8,541 nt of DNA from Spartobacteria bacterium. GTDB taxonomy: Bacteria; Verrucomicrobiota; Verrucomicrobiia; Chthoniobacterales; UBA6821. The notes beneath the pieces are model-generated. The model did no database searches, had not been told where the DNA came from, and saw nothing but the letters and a program-made list of their open reading frames with translations. A program made the translations under genes and the position numbers. The stretch is taken from the NCBI GenBank assembly GCA_947466005.1, contig CANIBV010000070.1, positions 1 to 8,541 of the forward strand, written 5' to 3'. This document shows positions 6,245 to 8,541 of the stretch, in pieces (position 1 is the first letter of the stretch; each line of letters starts with the position of its first letter).

Positions 6245-7273
6245 TTATTCTTTTATCGATTCTTCATTTTTCAAGGGAAGGAGCCAGGAGAAGAACGCGG
6301 CGGCGGCCAGCGCTCCGACGATGATCCCGAGTGACCAACTGATCGGGAAGTGCCCCTCGTAGTGATGGTCGAGCCACGACATCTTGAGTCCCACGAAGCA
6401 GAGAATGAAGCCGAGGCCGTACTTGAGGTAATGGAACTTGGAGGCCATTCCGGCGAGGACGAAGTAGAGGGCCCTCAGGCCAAGGATGGCAAAGATGTTG
6501 GAGGTGAAGACGATGAAGGGTTCGCTGGTGATCGCGAAGATCGCCGGCACGCTGTCGAGGGCGAAGATGATGTCCGTCACCTCGATGAAGAACAGAGTGA
6601 GGAGCAGTGGTGTCCCCACCCAGCGTCCAGCCTCCCGGACGAAGAACTTCTCGTCATGGAATTGCTGCGAAATGGGCAGAAATCGTTTCAGCAACCGAAT
6701 CAAGACGTTCTTGGAGGGATCGGGATGGGATTCGGGTCCGAAGGCAACCTTGAGACCGGTGAAAAGCAGGAAGACGCCGAAAACAAACGGCACCCAAGAG
6801 ATCTGCATGAGGACGGACCCCAGCGCAATGAAGGCCGCACGGAAGATCAGCGCCCCCAGAATACCGTAGAAGAGGATCCGATGGCGGTACTTCTGCGGAA
6901 TCGCAAAGAAGTCGAAGACGACTAGGAAGATGAAGAGGTTGTCGATGGAGAGGCTCTTCTCTACCAGATAGCCTGAGAGGAACTCGAGGCTGCACTGCTT
7001 CGCCAGCGCATGGGCGTCGTATCCGGCGAGGTTCGGAGTGCGCGGAAACTGCCAGAGTCCGTAGGCATAAAGTCCCGCACAGAAGAGGAGTGCCAAGCTG
7101 ATCCAGACCACCACGTTGAGGACGGCCTCGCGGTGACCGATCTCGTGGTCGTTCCCTGAGCGTCTCCGCATGTCGATGAAGAGGCTTCCCAGGATCAGGA
7201 GACAGAAGAGTCCGTAGAGCCACCAAGTGGTCTCCATGGGAAAGAGCTCGGGGTGATAAGCTGAAGCGATCAT
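6245..7273 (-). CDS. TerC/Alx-family integral membrane protein
   Basis: This 342-residue polytopic inner-membrane protein has about eight or nine hydrophobic segments (roughly 17-34, 51-73, 108-124, 133-153, 159-176, 219-246, 252-275, 284-300 and 311-332). It has the two acidic signature motifs of the family: GYLVEKSLSIDNLFIF (101-116, with E105, D111, N112) and EVTDIIFALDSVPAIFA (231-247, with D234 and D240). SNIFAILGLRALYF (258-271) is also typical. Family members such as E. coli Alx and Bacillus TerC proteins are linked to manganese export or metal loading, and older work tied TerC to tellurite resistance. Metal transport is therefore likely, though the ion is unproven. The start is 6 bases after the CorC-like gene's stop, so the two are co-transcribed. 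M13 (7235-7237) fits the usual family N-terminus and is an alternative start. No yybP-ykoY riboswitch is visible in the short gap. Confidence 0.93.
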   Translation of the reverse strand: MIASAYHPELFPMETTWWLYGLFCLLILGSLFIDMRRRSGNDHEIGHREAVLNVVVWISLALLFCAGLYAYGLWQFPRTPNLAGYDAHALAKQCSLEFLSGYLVEKSLSIDNLFIFLVVFDFFAIPQKYRHRILFYGILGALIFRAAFIALGSVLMQISWVPFVFGVFLLFTGLKVAFGPESHPDPSKNVLIRLLKRFLPISQQFHDEKFFVREAGRWVGTPLLLTLFFIEVTDIIFALDSVPAIFAITSEPFIVFTSNIFAILGLRALYFVLAGMASKFHYLKYGLGFILCFVGLKMSWLDHHYEGHFPISWSLGIIVGALAAAAFFSWLLPLKNEESIKE

Positions 7274-7279
7274 AAAGAA

Positions 7280-8541
7280 TTAGTGCGTCTCTGATTGGGA
7301 GGTCTCCGGGGCATGAGTCTTAAGATGGGTCACCAGGAGTTTGTCGATCCGCTGGCGATCCATGTCCACGATCTCAAAGCGGTATCCATCCTGCTTGAAC
7401 CTCTCCCCCTCCTCCGGGATGTGTCCTAAATGATGGAGGACATAGCCGCCGATCGTCTGGTAGCGGTTGGCCTCCAACTCCTCGCTGGGAATCGAAAGCC
7501 CGATGGCGGCCGCCGTCTCCTCGAAGTCGAGTTGGGCATCCACCAGCCAGCTTCCATCCTCGCGGGTGATGATCTCCGGATAATGCTGGCGCACTCCGCG
7601 CTCGGGCAAACGCCCAACGATGGCCTCGACCACATCCTGGAGCGTGACCATGCCCTCGACGACGCCGAACTCGTCCACCACCAGAGCCACGTGGCGACGT
7701 GTATTCCTGAACTCCTCGATGAGCCGGGGGGCGGTCATGGTGACTGGGACGAAGAGGGGCTGGTTAAGGACATCGGCAAGATTCACCGTGCCTGTCATTG
7801 AAATGTTGGCCCAGAGGGACTTGATCGAGACGATTCCCCTCACGTTGTCATGGTTAGCCTGAAAGACGGGATAGTCAGAGTGACCGGCGCCGGCGATCTT
7901 GCGCCAGTTCACCTCGTCGGGATCATCCAGATCAAGCCAGGTCACGCGTGAGCGTGGGGTCATCAGTTCGGCGACCGACTGTTCGTCGAGATCCAGTACC
8001 CCCTCGACCATCTCCATTTCGGCAGCATCAAAGGCTCCGCTCTCCAACCCTTCGTCCATCATTTGGAGAACGTCCTCCTCCCTCTCCTCGGCGGTCCGTC
8101 TCCGGTCGAGACGGAGAACACGGAGAACCATGGCCACGGCCACCCATCCCAACCCGGCAAGGGGGTCAGCCCAGATGGTCAACCAGTGAGCCACTTTGGA
8201 GATTGCGCGGATGGGGAGTGAATCGTGAAGCGACTCACCCAGCGCTCTGGAAAGGAGAATCCCGAAGAGCAGGATCAGGAAAGCGAGAACGGTGACGGTG
8301 ATCCCGATCGCGAGGGAAAGGATCATTGCCGGTGCATCCTTGAGCAGGATCAGGAGATCGCGCGTCGCAAGCACGGAGGCCAATGTGAAGAAAAAGATCG
8401 AGGCAAGCTGCAGGCCGGCCCGTGGCCGGGCGCCCGAACCGAGAAACGATCTCGCAGCATCGGCATCCCCTCTCCTCTTGAGGAGGACAACATCGGCCAT
8501 CACGAAGAGGCCACCGATCACGATCAGGGCGAACGGGACCA
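7280..8541 (-). CDS. CNNM/CBS-domain CorC-HlyC family protein (5' end outside window)
   Basis: This is a membrane-anchored protein of the CorC/HlyC/YhdP-type family, whose CNNM members are linked to magnesium, cobalt or other divalent-metal transport. The frame is open to the window edge, so the start is missing, probably by only a short stretch. Counted from the GTG at 8519-8521, hydrophobic segments at about 1-14, 37-51, 64-92 and 117-133 form the membrane region. A charged helix (about 139-186) leads to two CBS repeats: one beginning MTPRSRV (187-193) and containing YPVFQANHDNVRGIV, the other containing ALVVDEFGVVEGMVTLQDV (289-297). A CorC_HlyC domain (about 313-397, with DGSWLVDAQLDFEE and YQTIGGYVLHHLGHIPEEG) follows. 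The C-terminal tail is polar. The family's usual A-E motif in the first membrane helix reads MADVV here. The TerC-family gene follows after 6 bases, which suggests shared regulation and a metal-export role. Confidence 0.92.
   Translation of the reverse strand, partial: VPFALIVIGGLFVMADVVLLKRRGDADAARSFLGSGARPRAGLQLASIFFFTLASVLATRDLLILLKDAPAMILSLAIGITVTVLAFLILLFGILLSRALGESLHDSLPIRAISKVAHWLTIWADPLAGLGWVAVAMVLRVLRLDRRRTAEEREEDVLQMMDEGLESGAFDAAEMEMVEGVLDLDEQSVAELMTPRSRVTWLDLDDPDEVNWRKIAGAGHSDYPVFQANHDNVRGIVSIKSLWANISMTGTVNLADVLNQPLFVPVTMTAPRLIEEFRNTRRHVALVVDEFGVVEGMVTLQDVVEAIVGRLPERGVRQHYPEIITREDGSWLVDAQLDFEETAAAIGLSIPSEELEANRYQTIGGYVLHHLGHIPEEGERFKQDGYRFEIVDMDRQRIDKLLVTHLKTHAPETSQSETH

Larger units (their letters stand above)
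6111..6256. terminator. Possible bidirectional terminator between convergent operons
   Basis: The two 27-base arms can fold into a long imperfect stem around an 80-base loop. The loop itself contains a smaller stem, TAGGGAT (6160-6166) with ATCCCTA (6181-6187). On the plus strand the right arm is followed by TTATTCTTTTAT, a reasonable T-rich end that would lie inside the convergent TerC gene. The minus-strand exit is less T-rich. Its position between two converging operons supports termination, but this is inference from structure alone. Confidence 0.4.

Noticed and set aside
6350..6925. Long open frame on the + strand opposite the TerC-family gene (191 codons)
   Set aside because: It is antisense to a clearly conserved membrane protein. 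Its product is rich in charged residues, as expected from reverse reading of hydrophobic codons, and it has no recognisable domain.
7274..7279. Possible riboswitch or promoter ahead of the TerC-family gene
   Set aside because: The gap is only 6 bases, leaving no room for a yybP-ykoY-type element. Any such element would have to lie upstream of the CorC-like gene, outside the window.

Overview
The window carries seven protein genes and very little non-coding DNA. It looks like the chromosome of a moderately GC-rich, free-living Gram-negative-type bacterium. Some starts lack an obvious Shine-Dalgarno sequence, and genes are often joined by ATGA overlaps. The taxon cannot be fixed from the sequence. 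A Verrucomicrobiota, Planctomycetota or similar environmental lineage is only a guess, prompted mainly by the CGCAGAG-type intergenic repeat. No RNA genes, CRISPR arrays, phage genes or insertion sequences were seen.

Region 1 (1-3101, + strand) is a signalling operon with two ATGA overlaps. It encodes the end of a PAS-linked, phytochrome-like histidine kinase, then a small Rcp1-type single-domain response regulator, then a receiver-GGDEF-EAL protein. The kinase could phosphorylate both receivers. In the third protein the GGDEF signature reads GADKF and the KID motif of the EAL domain reads KIP, so it may sense c-di-GMP, or act as a weak phosphodiesterase, rather than make or efficiently break it down. 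A hairpin terminator lies about 80 bases downstream (3181-3215).

Region 2 (3282-6091, + strand) is a second operon: a dienelactone-hydrolase-like alpha/beta hydrolase, a PRPP-motif phosphoribosyltransferase and an erythromycin-esterase-superfamily protein. The first pair overlap by ATGA and the last gap is 12 bases. Homologues of these families are found fused elsewhere, which suggests a shared but poorly understood pathway. Each has its expected catalytic or binding residues.

Region 3 (6092-6244) is the convergent gap. It holds an inverted pair of 27-base arms, each built from three 8-base GCGCAGAG-type units, and probably ends transcription from one or both sides.

Region 4 (6245-8541, - strand) is a tight pair: a CNNM/CBS/CorC-HlyC transporter-like protein, cut by the window edge, followed after 6 bases by a TerC/Alx-family membrane protein. 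Both families are tied to divalent-metal handling, so the pair is probably a metal-efflux or homeostasis unit.
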